Positions 26,287-34,472 of a stretch of DNA of 64,000 nucleotides are shown one piece after another. A program made the position numbers and the translations under genes. The stretch covers positions 3,543,001-3,607,000 of the forward strand of contig AP017605.1 of NCBI GenBank assembly GCA_002356515.1, in the 5' to 3' direction. Under the pieces are notes generated by a model, which saw only the letters and a program-made list of their open reading frames with translations, did not search any database and was not told the DNA's origin. Source of the DNA: Mesorhizobium loti (GTDB lineage Bacteria > Pseudomonadota > Alphaproteobacteria > Rhizobiales > Rhizobiaceae). Every line of letters starts with the position of its first letter. Positions within the stretch are counted from its first letter, which is position 1.

Positions 26287-27015
26287 ATGCATCGCAACAA
26301 GGTCGTTTCACGCGAAGACTGGTTCCACGCGCACAAGGCACATCTGGCCCGCGAGAAGGAACTGACGCGGCTTCGCGAACGCGTCGCGGCCGAGCGGCGT
26401 GAATTGCCCTGGCTGAAGATCAGGAAGGACTATGTCTTCGAGACCGAACAAGGGCCGAGGAAACTGGCCGATCTGTTTGGCGCCAACAGCCAGCTGATCG
26501 TCTACCACTTCGTGTTCGCGCCGGGTTCCAACCATCATTGTGAAAGCTGCGCCTTCGTCGCCGATCATATGGACGGCGCCAACCAGCATCTGAGGCATCA
26601 TGATGTGTCGCTTGTCGCCGTATCGCGGGCGCCGCTCGCCGAGCTCTTGCCCTACAAGCAGCGCATGGGCTGGAAGTTCGACTGGGTGTCTTCCTATGCC
26701 TCGGACTTCAACTTCGACATGCAGGTGTCCTTCACCGACAAGCAGATCGCATCCGGCGAAGCGGTCTACAATTTCGAAACACCGGTGCTGACGTCGAAAG
26801 ACCTGCCCGGCACCACTGTCTTCCACAAGAACGAAACCGGTGACCTCTTCCTGACCTTCATGTCGCGCGCCCGCGGCAGCGAGCAGTTCATCGGCGCCTA
26901 TCAATATCTCGACATCGCTCCGAAAGGGCGTGACGAAACCGGTCCTTACGGGACGTTCATGGACTGGGTACGATTGCACGATGAATATGGGAACAGGTCG
27001 CAACGGTACGATTAA
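26287..27015 (+). CDS. DUF899 thioredoxin-like protein
   Basis: 242 residues from ATG 26287. The family start VVSREDWFHAHKAHLAREKELTRLRE leads into a thioredoxin-like fold. There is PGSNHHCESCAFVADHM near residues 80-95, with a C-x-x-C pair (CESC), and a late TVFHKNETGDLFLTFMSRARGSEQ. DUF899 proteins are predicted thiol-disulfide proteins of unknown substrate. Cytosolic, no signal. An upstream in-frame extension overlaps the aldolase gene and was not used. Confidence 0.85.
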   Translation: MHRNKVVSREDWFHAHKAHLAREKELTRLRERVAAERRELPWLKIRKDYVFETEQGPRKLADLFGANSQLIVYHFVFAPGSNHHCESCAFVADHMDGANQHLRHHDVSLVAVSRAPLAELLPYKQRMGWKFDWVSSYASDFNFDMQVSFTDKQIASGEAVYNFETPVLTSKDLPGTTVFHKNETGDLFLTFMSRARGSEQFIGAYQYLDIAPKGRDETGPYGTFMDWVRLHDEYGNRSQRYD

Positions 27016-27107
27016 TGCCCCTAGGGCACCGGCCAGCGATGCGAGGATCCGTTCACGGCGGACGAAACATGCGCTAAGCCTGCCGCAGATCATTCCACGG
27101 TATCGCC

Positions 27108-27821
27108 ATGCGTTTCCCCGCCCTTCTCACCTGGCTCGCCTTTCCCGTTTATGTCTGGCAGGGGCTCGGCGTGCGCCGCCGCACCACGCGCATGCTGCCG
27201 GCACAGGGACCGGTCATGCACGAGATATCAGGGAAGGCACCTGATATCTCGCTTCTGGTGCTGGGCGACTCCTCCGCAGCCTCGGTCGGCATCGGCAATT
27301 CGGAAAACGGTCTGGCCGCGCAACTCGCCGTGCTGATTGCGCAGCGTACCGGTTGCGCCGTGCGCTGGCGCGCCGCCGGCTTCAATTCGGCGACGTCAGG
27401 CCAGATCCGCGACCATGTCCTGCCCAATCTCTCGGCCGACCCGTGGACGCATATTGTGCTTGCCATCGGCACCAACGACACCAAGAATTTTCACTCGGTG
27501 CCGCGCTTCAAGAAGGAGTTCGGCGGCTTGCTCTACGCGCTGCGCGCCAAATGGCCGGAGGCGCGCGTGGTATGGTCGCCGGTGCTCGAATTCACGCGCG
27601 CGCCGGCCATGCCGCCGCTGCTCGGCAAGATCCTCGAGATCCGCGCCACCGCAATGAACCGGATGGGTGAGCGGCTCTGCCTGGAGCGCGGCGCGGTGCC
27701 GGCGCCACGCCTGCCGATCACCAACCCGGAAGCCGGTTTTGCCTCCGACGGCTTCCACGCCTCGGAGGCAGGCTACCGCGCCTGGGCGGAACATCTCGTC
27801 GACCAGGTGCTTGCCGGCTGA
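27108..27821 (+). CDS. SGNH/GDSL-type hydrolase
   Basis: 237 residues. An N-terminal hydrophobic stretch (LLTWLAFPVYVWQG) may anchor it to the membrane. SGNH blocks are in order: LLVLGDSSAAS (block I, nucleophile Ser), RAAGFNSATSGQI (block II Gly region), LAIGTNDTKNF (block III, GxND) and DGFHASEAGY (block V, catalytic Asp and His). Probably an esterase or lipase acting on acyl groups; substrate unknown. Confidence 0.88.
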   Translation: MRFPALLTWLAFPVYVWQGLGVRRRTTRMLPAQGPVMHEISGKAPDISLLVLGDSSAASVGIGNSENGLAAQLAVLIAQRTGCAVRWRAAGFNSATSGQIRDHVLPNLSADPWTHIVLAIGTNDTKNFHSVPRFKKEFGGLLYALRAKWPEARVVWSPVLEFTRAPAMPPLLGKILEIRATAMNRMGERLCLERGAVPAPRLPITNPEAGFASDGFHASEAGYRAWAEHLVDQVLAG

Positions 27822-27847
27822 CCTTGCGCAACCGCCATTTTGGCGGG

Positions 27848-28009
27848 CTATGTCAGATGCCCGAGCACGGCCGCCAGCGAGATCGCCGCCATCGCCAGCA
27901 ACGCCAGCTTCCAGAAATCGCCGCGGCGCTTCAGCCCGGGCCAGCCGATCGGTTTGATCAGCTGGATGACCATGAAGCCGACGATGACAAGGGCGAGGAG
28001 TTTCGTCAT
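27848..28009 (-). CDS. 53-residue membrane protein
   Basis: Reads MTKLLALVIVGFMVIQLIKP, then GWPGLKRRGDFWKLALLAMAA, ending SLAAVLGHLT. Two membrane spans (about residues 3-18 and 33-50) flank a basic loop. A ribosome-like AAAGGCGGC precedes ATG 28009. The GLKRRGDFWKLALLA phrase recalls small rhizobial inner-membrane proteins of unknown role. Convergent with the SGNH gene. Confidence 0.7.
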   Translation of the reverse strand: MTKLLALVIVGFMVIQLIKPIGWPGLKRRGDFWKLALLAMAAISLAAVLGHLT

Positions 28010-28119
28010 GCCGCCTTTGACCAGCAACGCGGGCGGCTGTCAAAGCGCCTCGTTTTAGCCTCTAAGAAAGAACGGGCGCCACGTTCCTGAATCGGAGCGT
28101 GGCACCCGCTTAGGGCGCT

Positions 28120-29073
28120 CTATTTCAACGGCTTGAGGCCAGCCTCGATCGAAGCGCGCTTCGGCTCAAGGAAAGGCGGCAGGGCCAGGCTTTCGCCCAG
28201 CGTCTCCAGCGGCTCGTCGGCGGTGAAGCCCGGCCCGTCGGTGGCGATCTCGAACAGGATGCCGTTAGGCTCGCGGAAATAGAGCGAACGGAAGTAGTAG
28301 CGTTCGACCTCGCCGCTCGACGGAAGACGAAATTCGGCCAGACGGGCGGTCCATTTATGCAGCGTCTCCTGGTCCGGCGCCCTGAACGCCACGTGGTGAA
28401 CCGCACCGGCGCCTTGCCTTGCGGGCGCCAGCCCGGGCTGCACGGCGACATGCAGCTCCGCCGCCGGCCCGCCAGCCCCCATTTCGAAGACATGGACCTG
28501 GCCCTCGCCGTCCGGCGAGGCATAGTCGCGGACCTTGCGCATGTTCATCACCCTGGTCAGCACCGCCTCGGTGTTGGTGATGTCGGGGACACTGATGACG
28601 ATCGGCCCGAGCCCGCGGATCTGATGCTCCGCCGGCACCGGGCTTTGCGCCCAGGGATGACTGCCGCCCTTGCCACCGTCGCTGATGAGCCGCAGGCGCT
28701 GGCCTTCGGGATCCTCGAAATCCAGGCTGGGATAGCCGCCAATGTCGGCAATCTCTCCTGTCACGATGTTTTCGGCGGCAAGGTGCTGCTTCCACCAGGT
28801 AAGGCTCTCCGGACTGCCGACCCGGAGACTGGTCCGCGCGATGGAGTGGGTGCCGCGCCGTTCGCGGCCAACCGGCCAGTCGAAGAAGGTAAGGTCGGTG
28901 CCTGGCGTCGCTTCACCGTCGGCATAGAAAAGGTGGTAGGCCGATGTGTCGTCCTGGTTCACCGTCTTCTTGACCAGCCGCAGGCCCAGTACCCTCGTGT
29001 AGAAGTGAAGATTACCCGGCGCATTGGCGGTGATGGCGGTCAGATGGTGGATTCCTGTCAGTTGCAGGCTCAT
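28120..29073 (-). CDS. Ring-cleaving dioxygenase-like VOC protein
   Basis: 317 residues, two VOC domains. The first opens [36 protein letters not shown], the second contains [19 protein letters not shown], with the late [18 protein letters not shown] carrying the metal-ligand Glu. The layout is that of the MhqO/MhqA hydroquinone dioxygenase group, which opens quinol rings. An upstream half-palindrome CCTGACAG (29151-29158) resembles the two full operators further right, so it may belong to the same regulon. Confidence 0.87.
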   Translation of the reverse strand: MSLQLTGIHHLTAITANAPGNLHFYTRVLGLRLVKKTVNQDDTSAYHLFYADGEATPGTDLTFFDWPVGRERRGTHSIARTSLRVGSPESLTWWKQHLAAENIVTGEIADIGGYPSLDFEDPEGQRLRLISDGGKGGSHPWAQSPVPAEHQIRGLGPIVISVPDITNTEAVLTRVMNMRKVRDYASPDGEGQVHVFEMGAGGPAAELHVAVQPGLAPARQGAGAVHHVAFRAPDQETLHKWTARLAEFRLPSSGEVERYYFRSLYFREPNGILFEIATDGPGFTADEPLETLGESLALPPFLEPKRASIEAGLKPLK

Positions 29074-29315
29074 GGTCGTCTCCCTGGTTTTGGGGAAGAA
29101 TTTTCTCCCTTCATATCAGAACTGCGGTCACGCCGCTGAAGGTCGCCTATCCTGACAGTCCGTCGCCGCATGATGAACAACACCGCACATATTGTCCCGC
29201 CTATGGTGAACAATCCGGCTCCGCGGCTTGCTGCAGCAAAGGCGCGACGGCATCGAAAAACAAGGCTTTCCCTCAGGAGAAGCGCCGAGCGCAACTATCG
29301 CTGAGCGCCTGACAT

Positions 29316-29341
29316 CCTCCTGACAGACTGCTGTCAGGAGG
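29316..29341. promoter_or_regulatory. YafY/WYL-type operator, site 1
   Basis: Perfect palindrome CCTCCTGACAG-ACTG-CTGTCAGGAGG. Six bases after the core comes TGCGATAGTG, a likely -10 region. Site 2 at 30219-30242 has the same core, the same 4-base spacing and TGCGATGGTG at the same distance. It precedes the DUF1127 gene by 42 bp. Confidence 0.75.
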
Positions 29342-29382
29342 GGTGTGCGATAGTGTCTCCATCAAAAGAGAGGAGACTGGTC

Positions 29383-29550
29383 ATGAACGGTTACACCATT
29401 CTGCGCGGCATGCAGCACTATGTCGGCAAGGTTCGCACCATGCGCAACGAAATCCGCACCCAGCGTTTCATGAACTCGCTGCCCGCGGACATCCGCAAGG
29501 ATATCGGCTGGCCGGATATGTATGCGGAACGTCGCTCCCACGGCAATTGA
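29383..29550 (+). CDS. DUF1127 small protein
   Basis: 55 residues from ATG 29383 with AGAGGAGA upstream. The C-terminal part QRFMNSLPADIRKDIGWPD is the DUF1127 core; the N-terminal half is a basic helix. Small DUF1127 proteins of alphaproteobacteria can bind RNA and affect stress and phosphate responses. It is the first gene after operator site 1 and probably co-transcribed with the DJ-1 gene 84 bp on. Confidence 0.85.
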   Translation: MNGYTILRGMQHYVGKVRTMRNEIRTQRFMNSLPADIRKDIGWPDMYAERRSHGN

Positions 29551-29634
29551 GGCGAATTTTTCGACGTCGATATTGGACATGGACGCGCCGATGCCCAGAT
29601 ATGGCTACGGCGCGCCGAGGGATGGAGCGAGCTC

Positions 29635-30225
29635 ATGCCCGAACAGAAGACAATCGGCTTCCTTTTCATCGAAGGCTTTGCCGACTGGGAATATGGGCTG
29701 CTAGCGGCCTCGGCGGTTGAATGGTTCGGCGCTCGCGCCGTGTCGCTGACACCCGCAGGCAAGCCGGTGACCGGAATCAGCGGTTTTCGGCTGACGCCCG
29801 ATCGTTCGATCGGCGTCGAAGAGAATGCCGACCTTGACGCAGTGGCCGTCATCGGTTCCGACCAGTGGGCGGGCAAGACGCCGCCGGATGTCGCTCAATT
29901 GCTCAATGCCGTTGCAACGCGCGGCGGTGTGGTTGGCGGTATCTGCGCCGGCACGCTGGCGCTGGCCCGGGCCGGCATGTTCGAAAGCGCCAGGCACACC
30001 AGCAATGGCCGCGACTGGATCAACGGACATGAAGCCGGCTATGCTGGAGACAGCAACTATCAGGACGTGCCGCATGCGGTCGCCGATGGCAAAATCGTGT
30101 CCGCGCCTGGTTCGGCGCCTGGCACCTTTGCCCTTACCTTTCTGAACACGCTCTATCCCGAAAGAAGCAGCGATCTCGCACAGATGCGAACGCTGTTTGT
30201 CAGAGAGTATGCTGAAGCCTCCTGA
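29635..30225 (+). CDS. DJ-1/PfpI family protein
   Basis: 196 residues. The nucleophile elbow GGICAGTLALARAG places Cys104, with Glu13 in LFIEGFADWEYG as the usual partner acid. His near NSNGRDWINGH may complete a triad. Members act as glyoxalases, chaperones or peptidase-like amidotransferases; which applies cannot be told. Its stop codon TGA lies inside operator site 2, so transcription of the next genes can be controlled right at its end. Confidence 0.87.
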   Translation: MPEQKTIGFLFIEGFADWEYGLLAASAVEWFGARAVSLTPAGKPVTGISGFRLTPDRSIGVEENADLDAVAVIGSDQWAGKTPPDVAQLLNAVATRGGVVGGICAGTLALARAGMFESARHTSNGRDWINGHEAGYAGDSNYQDVPHAVADGKIVSAPGSAPGTFALTFLNTLYPERSSDLAQMRTLFVREYAEAS

Positions 30226-30242
30226 CAGTATGCTGTCAGGAG
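30219..30242. promoter_or_regulatory. YafY/WYL-type operator, site 2
   Basis: CTCCTGACAG-TATG-CTGTCAGGAG, identical in both arms to site 1, followed six bases later by TGCGATGGTG. It overlaps the stop of the DJ-1 gene and precedes the 135-aa gene and the WYL regulator. The regulator gene downstream is the natural candidate to bind both sites. Confidence 0.75.
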
Positions 30243-30291
30243 ACGCATGCGATGGTGGGATAATGCGCATGGCCGGCCGAGAGGACGATCG

Positions 30292-30699
30292 ATGAAAAGT
30301 TGGAACGACAGGCTGAACACGCCTGGCATCAACGGCGTGAAACCGACGCCGCGCACGGTGGGTGACGTGGTCGAGGGCCAGCCGATGCTGGTGCCAACCG
30401 CTCGCCAGGTTGACGATTTCATCCGCTCGATTCCCGCAGGCGTCGAGATGGATATCCGCGCGTTGCGCACTGCCCTTGCCATCGAACACGGCGCCGAAGT
30501 GACATGCCCGGTCACAACGGGCTATCATCTGCGCACGGTTGCCGAAGCCGCCAGGGAAGACTTGGAGCGCGGCATGACGCTGAGCGACGTCGCCCCCTTC
30601 TGGCGCGTGCTCGATGCGAAGACGCCGACAACGAAGAAACTGTCCTTTGGCGCGGAGTTCGTTGCCGCTCAGCGCAAGCGCGAAGGACTGAAACCGTAA
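30292..30699 (+). CDS. Conserved 135-aa protein, remotely MGMT-like
   Basis: Soluble, with LVPTARQVDDFIRSIPAGVEMDIRALRTALAIEHGAEVTCPVTTGYHLRTVAEAA in the middle (key part IPAG, then ALAIEHGAEVTCPVTTG). The IP-G-x-x-D/T-x-x-x-L layout followed by a G-Y-H-x-R-x-V helix recalls the winged-helix part of O6-methylguanine methyltransferase-like proteins, but the active-site PCHRV is missing. The C-terminus has LDAKTPTTKKLSFGAEFVAAQRK. Function not known; a DNA- or ligand-binding role is an inference. It is the first gene after operator site 2. Confidence 0.6.
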   Translation: MKSWNDRLNTPGINGVKPTPRTVGDVVEGQPMLVPTARQVDDFIRSIPAGVEMDIRALRTALAIEHGAEVTCPVTTGYHLRTVAEAAREDLERGMTLSDVAPFWRVLDAKTPTTKKLSFGAEFVAAQRKREGLKP

Positions 30700-30771
30700 T
30701 GCATGTCATCTGCAAGTGGGCCCAGTTCCGGGACCACGGCATGCATAGAGATAAAACTGGGGAAGCAAACG

Positions 30772-31491
30772 ATGCGCCGCGCCGACAGGCTCTTTCAGAT
30801 CGTGCAGCATCTGCGTGGTGGCCGTCTGGTCACCGCCCAGAAGCTCGGCACGTGGCTCGAGGTTTCCGAGCGAACGATCTATCGCGACATAGCCGACCTG
30901 CAGTCGACCGGGGTGCCGATCGACGGCGAGGCCGGTGTCGGCTACATGATGAGGGAGGGTTTCGACCTTCCACCGCTGATGTTCACGCGTGACGAGATCG
31001 TGGCGCTGGTTGCCGGCGCCCGCATGGTGCGCGCCTTTGGCGGCGCCGCAATGGCGCGGGCCGCCGACGAGGCGCTGGTGAAGATAGGCGCCGTGCTGCC
31101 CGACGCCGAAAAGGACCGCATCGCCCGCACCGAGATCCACACGCCGATGTGGGTGGTGAGCGACGCCGCCCGCGAGGCGATCGACCTGATCGAGCGCGCG
31201 GTCGAAAAACGTCAGGTGCTGACCATCGACTATTGCGACGAGGCCGGCCGCGGCACCGCGCGCGACATCAGGCCGCTCGGCCTGTGGTTCTGGGGCAAGG
31301 TGTGGACGCTGGTCGCCTGGTGCGAGATGCGCGACGACTTCCGTGCCTTCCGCATCGACCGCATCGCCTCGGTGGTGATCGCCGGCCGTATCTTCAAGCC
31401 GGAGCGCGGCAAGCAGCTCGCCGACTTCTACCGCGCCGTGGAGCGCAGCGAGGACTATGGCATGGCGCCGGACCGCGTGGCACGAAGCTGA
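30772..31491 (+). CDS. HTH-11/WYL-domain transcriptional regulator (YafY family)
   Basis: 239 residues. The winged helix (residues 1-60: RADRLFQIVQHLRGG...SERTIYRDIADLQSTGVPI) is of the HTH-11 type. The WYL domain (about 130-215) contains LTIDYCDEAGRG and RPLGLWFWGKVWTLVAWCE, the typical ligand pocket strands. It sits 72 bp after the 135-aa gene and downstream of operator site 2, so it is probably autoregulated and controls site 1 as well. Ligand unknown. Confidence 0.9.
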   Translation: MRRADRLFQIVQHLRGGRLVTAQKLGTWLEVSERTIYRDIADLQSTGVPIDGEAGVGYMMREGFDLPPLMFTRDEIVALVAGARMVRAFGGAAMARAADEALVKIGAVLPDAEKDRIARTEIHTPMWVVSDAAREAIDLIERAVEKRQVLTIDYCDEAGRGTARDIRPLGLWFWGKVWTLVAWCEMRDDFRAFRIDRIASVVIAGRIFKPERGKQLADFYRAVERSEDYGMAPDRVARS

Positions 31492-31505
31492 GACGACCGG
31501 ACCAC

Positions 31506-31534
31506 AAAAAAGCCCGCTCGAAGCGGGCTTTTTT
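31506..31534. terminator. Bidirectional terminator
   Basis: AAAAAAGCCCGCT-CGA-AGCGGGCTTTTTT, perfect stem with A-run and T-run; ends both the rightward WYL gene and the leftward trcR-like gene. Confidence 0.95.
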
Positions 31535-31552
31535 GATGAGTTCGCGACAACC

Positions 31553-32245
31553 TTACTCTTCGTCGGTGTCGGGGGTCTTCGACTTCAGCGCCGAGAGCTT
31601 GGCGAACACGGCGTTGGCGTCGAGTTCGGCATCCTCGTCCTTCGGCTTTTCCGGAGCCGGCACCAGGCGCTCGGTCAAGGCCGCCGGCAGCAGCGTGTCG
31701 CCGACCGGCTGCGCCTGCTCGCGGCCACGCGAGGCGCGGTTGACTTCCATGTCGAGGTCGATCTGCGAGGCGAGACCCAGCGTCACCGGGTCCATCGGCT
31801 GCAGATTGGCCGAATTCCAGTGCTTGCGTTCGCGGATCTGCTCGATCGTCGACTTGGTGGTGCCGACGAGACGCGAAATCTGCGCGTCCTTGAGTTCAGG
31901 ATGGTTGCGCACCAGCCACAGGATGGCGTTCGGCCGGTCCTGGCGCTTCGACAGCGGCGTGTAGCGCGGGCCCTTGCGCTTGGATTCCGGCACCCGCACC
32001 TTGGGGTCGGAAAGCTTCAGGCGCTGGTTCGGGTCCTTCTCGGCGCGCGCGATCTCGTCGCGGGTCAGCTGGCCGGTCATGATCGGGTCCATGCCCTTGA
32101 TGCCTTGCGCCGATTCGCCGTCGGCGATCGCCTTGACCTCAAGCGGATGCAGCCCGCAGAACTGCGCGATCTGCTCGAAGGAGAGCGCGGTGTTGTCGAC
32201 CAGCCAGACGGCGGTCGCCTTGGGCATCAGCAGCGTATTGGCCAT
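31553..32245 (-). CDS. trcR: Cell cycle transcriptional regulator TrcR (DUF1013)
   Basis: 230 residues. The N-terminal MPKATAVWLVDNTALSFEQIAQFCGLHPLEVKAIADGE has a helix-turn-helix look and is the DUF1013 hallmark. A second helix-turn-helix-like part is GPRYTPLSKRQDRPNAILWLVRNHPELKDAQISRLVGTTKSTIEQIR. The C-terminus is acidic and variable. TrcR is a conserved alphaproteobacterial regulator linked to the cell cycle (CtrA network). Alone on its transcript. Confidence 0.92.
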   Translation of the reverse strand: MANTLLMPKATAVWLVDNTALSFEQIAQFCGLHPLEVKAIADGESAQGIKGMDPIMTGQLTRDEIARAEKDPNQRLKLSDPKVRVPESKRKGPRYTPLSKRQDRPNAILWLVRNHPELKDAQISRLVGTTKSTIEQIRERKHWNSANLQPMDPVTLGLASQIDLDMEVNRASRGREQAQPVGDTLLPAALTERLVPAPEKPKDEDAELDANAVFAKLSALKSKTPDTDEE

Positions 32246-32502
32246 TTAAAAAATCCTTCTCGTTCGCCCGCGTTCCCGCGCGGGCGGTGGTTTAGAGCCA
32301 CCAAAATGGGAAATTCGCGGCCTGTATAACCGTTCCCTTGCTGTTTCGCAATGTTTTTGGACGCGCGGTCGCCCCGACGCGTTCCGGAGCCGGCAAGCGC
32401 ATTCGAATGCCTTGACCTCAGCCAAGGGCCCGGAGCTTTTGAGCAGGACACAGAAGCGCTGCGCGGGCTCCTTGAATAGGCGGGCAATCGGCTGGCCCCC
32501 CA

Positions 32503-32537
32503 AAAAAGACAAAACCCGCTGGACAAGGTCCAGCGGG
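32503..32537 (-). terminator. Terminator of the DUF1127 gene
   Basis: On the minus strand CCCGCTGGAC-CTT-GTCCAGCGGG then TTTTGTCTTTTTT: a perfect 10-bp stem with a long T-run, about 85 bp after the DUF1127 stop. A second hairpin CCCGGCC-TTGC-GGCCGGG sits between at 32590-32607. Confidence 0.9.
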
Positions 32538-32620
32538 CTCGGAACCGGAAACGGGAAGCGTCTGCGACGGCTCTACTTCTCAACACGTGCCCGGCCTTGC
32601 GGCCGGGGTCGTGCTTGATA

Positions 32621-32761
32621 TCAGATCGCCTGGCGGGCGATCCGTTCGATGTCGGCGCGGTTGATGCCGAGATCGTTGAGCTGACGGGCGTTGAGCTTGT
32701 TCAGTTCACGCACGGTCTCGTTGTACATGCGCCAGTTACGGAAAGCGCGGATCGGGTTCAT
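32621..32761 (-). CDS. DUF1127 small protein
   Basis: 46 residues: begins MNPIRAFRNWRMYNETVREL and ends NDLGINRADIERIARQAI. The segment LNKLNARQLNDLGINRADI is the DUF1127 core. It is a short form with one amphipathic basic helix before the core. AGGAGGA lies just upstream of ATG 32761. It is a second paralogue in the window (the other at 29383) and has its own terminator, so it is probably a highly expressed single-gene transcript. Confidence 0.88.
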   Translation of the reverse strand: MNPIRAFRNWRMYNETVRELNKLNARQLNDLGINRADIERIARQAI

Positions 32762-32926
32762 GGTAGTCCTCCTGATGGGGTGTTCGTTTCGATGCTGCAC
32801 AGATAGTGATCATCGATGGGGACTTGAACGGCCGATTTTGCATAGCAATGATGCAAATGCTGCATTGCACCATTAAGCTTCTGTTCATCTCGTAGGCAGG
32901 GACGCTTCCGCCCAGGGCGTGTCGAG

Positions 32927-33043
32927 ATTCAGGTCAGGCCGAGCCGAGAATGGTGGTTTCCGAGAACCGGAGCGGAGCGTACTCAAGTACGAGAGCACCG
33001 GAAGCGCAGGAAGCCACCATTCGCAGGCCGGCCTCACCTGAAT
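32927..33043. repeat. Structured core repeat with paired arms, copy A
   Basis: A 117-bp hairpin. Outer arms of 35 bases (32927-32961 and 33009-33043) are complementary with about eight mismatches. The core 32961-33008 holds CGAGAACCGGAGCGGAGCG, the small stem CGTAC-TCAA-GTACG, and GAGCACCGGAAGCGCAG. The same core occurs at 41857-41907 with different arms. It begins 10 bp after the stop of the quinone reductase gene. Confidence 0.85.
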
Positions 33044-33052
33044 ATCCACGTC

Positions 33053-34063
33053 CTAACCGACGTCGAGCACGATCTTGCCGATATGCTCGCCCTCCTCCAT
33101 CCGCTCATGCGCGCGCCAAGCATCGGTGAGCGGGTAGATCATGTCCATGACAGGTGCCACCTTGCGCGTGCCGAGCAGCGGCCAGACCTGCGCCTCCAGC
33201 GCCGCCGCGATCGCCGCCTTGAACTCGACGGTGCGCGGCCGCAGCGTCGAACCCGTATGGGTCAGCCGCTTGACCATGATCTTGGAAAAATCGGCGCTGG
33301 CGACGGCACCGGCCTGCACCGCGATCTGGACGATGCGACCCTCGACGGCGGCGGCCTCGTAGTTTCGCTGGACATAGTCGCCGCCGACCATGTCGAGGAT
33401 GACATTGGCGCCCTTGCCGTCCGTCGCCTCCTTGACCGCCTTGACGAAATCCTCCTCGCGATAGTTGATGGCGCGGTCGGCGCCGAGCTTCAGGCAGGCA
33501 TCGCATTTTTCCTTGGATCCGGCGGTGGTGATGACATAGGCGCCAAAGGCCGAAGCCAGCTGGATCGCCGTCGTGCCGATGCCGGACGAGCCGCCATGCA
33601 CCAGCAGCGTTTCCCCCTTTTTCAGGCCGCCGCGTTCGAACACATTGTGCCAGACGGTGAAATAGTTTTCCGGTACCGCCGCCGCTTCCGTATGCGTGAA
33701 GCCTGCGGGCAGCGGCAGCACGCTGCCGGTGTGAACCTTGACATATTCGGCATAGCCGCCGCCGGGTGTGAGCGCACAGACCCGGTCGCCGATGCGCCAG
33801 CGCGATATCTCGTCACCAAGGGCTGCCACTTCGCCCGAGACTTCGAGGCCCGGCAGGTCCGATGCGCCGGGCGGCGGCGGGTAGGCGCCCTTGCGCTGTT
33901 GCACATCAGGGCGGTTGACGCCGGCGGCATGCACCTTGATCAGGATCTCGCCGGGGCCGGGTTGCGGCACGTCGCGCGTCTCCGGTTTCAGCACCCGTGG
34001 GCCACCCGGCTCCGAGATTGCGATCGCCGTCATCCTCGCCGGAATTTTCTGTCCGCTCGCCAT
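33053..34063 (-). CDS. NAD(P)H quinone oxidoreductase (zeta-crystallin/PIG3-like)
   Basis: 336 residues from ATG 34063 (GACGGGAA upstream); an ATG at 34090 is in frame but less likely. MDR-family features: N-terminal GroES-like fold with GVNRPDVQQRKGAYPPPPGASDLPGLEVSGEV, no zinc cysteines, and the NADPH motif HGGSSGIGTTAIQLA near 150. The motif order is that of the PIG3 type, which reduces quinones by one or two electrons. Cytosolic. Divergent from a DUF1192 gene. Confidence 0.92.
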   Translation of the reverse strand: MASGQKIPARMTAIAISEPGGPRVLKPETRDVPQPGPGEILIKVHAAGVNRPDVQQRKGAYPPPPGASDLPGLEVSGEVAALGDEISRWRIGDRVCALTPGGGYAEYVKVHTGSVLPLPAGFTHTEAAAVPENYFTVWHNVFERGGLKKGETLLVHGGSSGIGTTAIQLASAFGAYVITTAGSKEKCDACLKLGADRAINYREEDFVKAVKEATDGKGANVILDMVGGDYVQRNYEAAAVEGRIVQIAVQAGAVASADFSKIMVKRLTHTGSTLRPRTVEFKAAIAAALEAQVWPLLGTRKVAPVMDMIYPLTDAWRAHERMEEGEHIGKIVLDVG

Positions 34064-34185
34064 GAAGTTTCCCGTCTTTCCTCGCCGCATTCTTACCGGC
34101 TGTTTGCATCCACACCCTTGCCCTATGTATGCTCATTGCCAAATCAGGCAAATGGCCAATCTGGTGTGGCGGAGGAGGAGCAGCG

Positions 34186-34380
34186 ATGGCGATCTTCGAC
34201 GACGAACCCAAGAAGAAGGCGCGCCCGCACGAGATCGGGCAGGATCTGTCGCTGCTTTCCGTCGGTGAACTGTCGGAGCGCATCGGCATACTGCGCGAAG
34301 AAATCGCCAGGCTGGAAGCCGAGCTCAAGGCCAAGGACAACACCAAATCGGCCGCCGAGGCACTGTTCCGCCGCGGATAG
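34186..34380 (+). CDS. DUF1192 protein
   Basis: 64 residues from ATG 34186 with GGAGGAGGAG upstream. MAIFDDEPKKKA, then IGQDLSLLSVGELSERIGILREEIARLEAEL: the DUF1192 pattern, with a C-terminal coiled-coil helix and a variable tail ending EALFRRG. Role unknown. It is followed by an MFS gene 92 bp on. Confidence 0.92.
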   Translation: MAIFDDEPKKKARPHEIGQDLSLLSVGELSERIGILREEIARLEAELKAKDNTKSAAEALFRRG

Positions 34381-34472
34381 TGGACCGGGGCGGGACGGCT
34401 CGCCGCTGAAAAGCCGGAATGCGACTGTCTTCAGACCCTGCCACCCCTTTCAGAGTCCAGCCGGATCAAAAA

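Noticed and set aside
29070..29294. A 74-codon minus-strand frame upstream of the ring-cleaving VOC gene
   Set aside because: It contains one hydrophobic stretch but overlaps the VOC start and the likely promoter region; no ribosome site or homology visible.
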